A DNA stretch of 34,868 nt from positions 1 through 34,868 of the forward strand of contig JALIDO010000003.1 of NCBI GenBank assembly GCA_022865265.1, read 5' to 3'. Of the stretch, positions 33,103 to 34,868 are shown in pieces; the stretch's first letter is position 1; each line of letters opens with the position of its first letter. A program made the position numbers and the translations under genes. Origin of the DNA: Candidatus Nanohalarchaeota archaeon QJJ-5. GTDB taxonomy: Archaea > Nanohalarchaeota > Nanosalinia > Nanosalinales > Nanoanaerosalinaceae. The notes beneath the pieces are model-generated. The model was not told the origin of the DNA. It did no database searches and saw only the letters and a program-made list of their open reading frames with translations.

Positions 33103-33576
33103 ATGTCGTTTTATGATAGTGTCAAAGATCGTGTGCGTGATGATGAGACAGATGAAGACGATGATACGGAATCAAGTGGTGGTACAATGGCATTCGATGA
33201 ACTAGTGAAGAAAGCAGAACAACAAGACGATGATGAGGAAGAACAACAAGATGATACAGAGATCGAGGACTTTTCCGGTGGTGGCAGTGGTGGATCAAAG
33301 GATTATGGAGATCCATCGAGCATCGAGCTGAATGAAGAGACAGAACCACAGGCGGGAGATGGGTCGAGTGAGCCCTCATCGTCTGAGGACAAGGACGATG
33401 ATGAGGTCGAAATCCATAGTGATGGTTCTGTTACACCCCCCGGAGAGCAAGAACAGCATGAGCAAGAGCAGAAACCTGTTGATGGAGATGGTGATGTCAT
33501 CGCACTGCTCCAGGAAATCCGTAATCAGAACGACCAGATTATCAGTGTACTTCGCGATATCCGCGAACGCATGTAA
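33103..33576 (+). CDS. disordered very acidic protein with conserved end motifs (paralog C)
   Basis: A 157-residue protein. It begins MSFYDSVKDRVRDDE, close to paralog A (hydrophobic pair, Asp, Ile/Val, Lys-Asp, Val/Arg, Asp-Asp/Glu). A second amphipathic segment, MAFDELVKKAEQ (residues 27-38), is followed by about 80 disordered residues rich in Asp, Glu, Gln, Gly and Ser. It ends in the same helix type, IALLQEIRNQNDQIISVLRDI, and stops four residues later. It lies 12 bp after paralog B and just before alaX. No family recognised; assignment to a group with A and B rests on the ends only. Confidence 0.65.
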   Translation: MSFYDSVKDRVRDDETDEDDDTESSGGTMAFDELVKKAEQQDDDEEEQQDDTEIEDFSGGGSGGSKDYGDPSSIELNEETEPQAGDGSSEPSSSEDKDDDEVEIHSDGSVTPPGEQEQHEQEQKPVDGDGDVIALLQEIRNQNDQIISVLRDIRERM

Positions 33577-33587
33577 GGGTGTTTTTA

Positions 33588-34301
33588 GTGACAGAACGGA
33601 TCTATATGGAAGATTGCTATGCTGAGACGGTCTCGACACAGGTCGAAGCTATAAGGGCTGGTGGTATTGTCCTCAGTGAGACTGTTTTTTACCCAGAGGG
33701 CGGTGGTCAGCCTGCAGATCAGGGCGTGATCAACGTCGGTGGGACGTCCATCCAGGTTACAGACGTTTCCGTCGATCACGGGGAAATTCTCCATCATGTC
33801 GAATCGACAGATCCAATCACGGAGGGGGATGATGTGGATGCGAGGATCGACTGGGAGCGTCGTCATATGTTGATGCGTATGCATACAGCCCAGCATCTTC
33901 TCAGTGCTGTTGTTCTGGATATGTTTGATGCAAAAACTGTCGGTAATCAGATCCATCCGTCATATTCCCGTATTGATTTCGAGCCGGTAAATTTCAGTCA
34001 AAAGGATCTCGATCGGATCGAACGTCGTTGTAATGCCTTGATTGAAGAAGAACGGTCTGTATCGATCTATGAAGAAGACCGGGAAACTGTTGTTGAGAAA
34101 CTGCCAGTAGGACGATCGAACCTCGACCTCATACCAGATCATATCGATCCGTTGCGGGTTGTCGAGATTGAAGGTCTCGATATCTGTCCCTGTGGTGGGA
34201 CACATGTGAGCAATCTCGATGAGATTGGTCGATTCATCATCGAAGACAGGAAAAGCAAAGGCGAGGACATCGATCGTATCGAGTTCAGTCTCGATGCATG
34301 A
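33588..34301 (+). CDS. alaX: alanyl-tRNA editing protein AlaX
   Basis: A 237-residue free-standing editing protein that hydrolyses Ser- or Gly-tRNA(Ala), homologous to the editing domain of AlaRS. Marks: TERIYMEDCYAETV at the start, the family's FYPEGGGQPADQG, the zinc-binding His-x3-His (H99, H103 in HTAQHLL), and CPCGGTHV (C202, H206). The length fits the medium AlaX-M type with the glycine-rich N-terminal domain. GTG 33588 is preferred because relatives start at TER; GTG 33579 is an in-frame alternative. It belongs to the disordered-protein operon and overlaps the next gene by 8 bp. Confidence 0.9.
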   Translation: MTERIYMEDCYAETVSTQVEAIRAGGIVLSETVFYPEGGGQPADQGVINVGGTSIQVTDVSVDHGEILHHVESTDPITEGDDVDARIDWERRHMLMRMHTAQHLLSAVVLDMFDAKTVGNQIHPSYSRIDFEPVNFSQKDLDRIERRCNALIEEERSVSIYEEDRETVVEKLPVGRSNLDLIPDHIDPLRVVEIEGLDICPCGGTHVSNLDEIGRFIIEDRKSKGEDIDRIEFSLDA

Positions 34302-34868
34302 CTTCAAGGCACTTGTGCGGTCAGTGTGGGAACGCAGTTTTGATGGGGAAAACCGTCGGTACCACCGATTCAGAACAGCAGATAGCGGATCGACACTGGT
34401 TGCCGATTGTATTGGATCAAATCTCCGATGTGCCCACGAGTGGGGATGGTGTGAAGGGATTCTTGATGATCCATCAGCTGGCCGACTTGTATCGCCTGAT
34501 GAGATCGTGAACCGAGCTAAGGACTGTGATGCAACGGCAGTACGTGTCACAGGGATGGAACCCGTGATGCATGATCGTCATCTCCTCCAGCTGGCAGAGA
34601 CCATTCCTGAGAGCATGACCTTGCGGATCGAAACCAACGGGATGTTACTTGGTGGAGCATACATGCGTGCTCTGACTGATCGCTGTGATTGTCATGTCCG
34701 GCTCTCGTTCAAGGGAAGCGATCCGGAACAGTTCAGCAAGCTGGCTAGGGTAGATCAACGGTATTTTCAGAATCAGGTCCAGTCATTCCACGCGATACGG
34801 AAAGCTGAGTGCAGCATTGAGCTGGCTCTTGCTGGTGTCTATGATGAGGAAGATGCAAAAAAGCTTGG
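34294..34868 (+). CDS. degenerate radical-SAM family protein (3' end beyond window)
   Basis: An open frame from ATG 34294 runs to the window edge (191 codons, no stop). It matches an archaeal radical-SAM group at several places: RRYHRFRTADSG, then DCIGSNLRCAHEWGWC (38-53), VRVTGMEP (83-90), LRIETNG (110-116) and HVRLSFKGSDPEQFSKL. The group normally has Cys-x3-Cys-x2-Cys (CNLRCxxC) for its 4Fe-4S cluster. Here the first is Ser42 and the third is Glu49; only C46 remains, and the usual GGEP is GMEP. It is therefore probably not a classical radical enzyme. The frame is intact, so it is not simply decaying. It overlaps alaX by 8 bp. Confidence 0.75.
   Translation, partial: MHDFKALVRSVWERSFDGENRRYHRFRTADSGSTLVADCIGSNLRCAHEWGWCEGILDDPSAGRLVSPDEIVNRAKDCDATAVRVTGMEPVMHDRHLLQLAETIPESMTLRIETNGMLLGGAYMRALTDRCDCHVRLSFKGSDPEQFSKLARVDQRYFQNQVQSFHAIRKAECSIELALAGVYDEEDAKKL

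Noticed and set aside
34298-34510. 70-codon frame at the alaX end
   Set aside because: It overlaps the longer radical-SAM-like frame that begins at 34294 and shows clear family motifs; this one shows none beyond two cysteines.
1-34868. CRISPR arrays, insertion sequences, integrase or attachment sites
   Set aside because: No regularly spaced repeats, transposase-like proteins or tRNA-end duplications were seen anywhere in the window.

Overview
The window is dense archaeal DNA: about 39 protein genes, almost no spacer, very acidic (Asp/Glu-rich) proteins, TATA-like boxes centred about 26-28 bp before the start codon of most leading genes (leaderless transcripts), a single-domain archaeal histone, archaeal Trm1 and AlaX, and C2H2 or zinc-ribbon mini-proteins. 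Together these suggest a salt-in halophilic archaeon. My leading guess is Nanohaloarchaeota or a neighbouring halophilic lineage; this is inference, because no rRNA or tRNA gene is present to place it.

Layout. 1-2.9 kb: small membrane proteins, a short-chain dehydrogenase and an ICMT/PEMT-like membrane methyltransferase. 3-7.5 kb: a 902-residue UPF0182 protein, a phosphoribosyltransferase and a lipoate ligase split into two genes (lplA, lplB). 7.7-9.4 kb: ring-cleaving dioxygenase-like VOC protein, serine hydrolase and MsrB, an electrophile/oxidant defence set. 9.6-11.6 kb: histone, zinc-finger protein, membrane protein, NDP kinase, unknown protein. 11.6-15 kb: two PHP-domain phosphoesterase-like proteins flanking sucC-sucD. 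15-21.3 kb: membrane protein, then (reverse) dnaJ, dnaK and grpE, a tryptophanase/tyrosine phenol-lyase-like enzyme, and a PEBP protein. 21.3-25.1 kb: small membrane and zinc proteins, a YbaK-type editing domain fused to a GatB/YqeY tRNA-binding tail, and a DUF1122-like protein.

25.2-34.9 kb is the most unusual part. A probable structured RNA gene lies at about 25.30-25.41 kb. A reverse-strand cluster follows: a 463-aa coiled-coil protein, an 864-aa endonuclease IV-like TIM barrel interrupted by a roughly 430-residue helical insertion, a nucleotidyltransferase and trm1. Diverging from it is an operon of three tandem disordered proteins that share short end motifs but have unrelated middles, then an AlaX editing protein, then a gene running off the window. 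That last gene is a radical-SAM homologue whose iron-sulfur motif has lost two of its three cysteines.

Six of seven convergent gene pairs overlap at their 3' ends (four by exactly 4 bp, through shared stop codons) and the seventh has a 1 bp gap. One AT box sits symmetrically between two divergent leaderless genes. No CRISPR array, insertion sequence, rRNA or tRNA was found.
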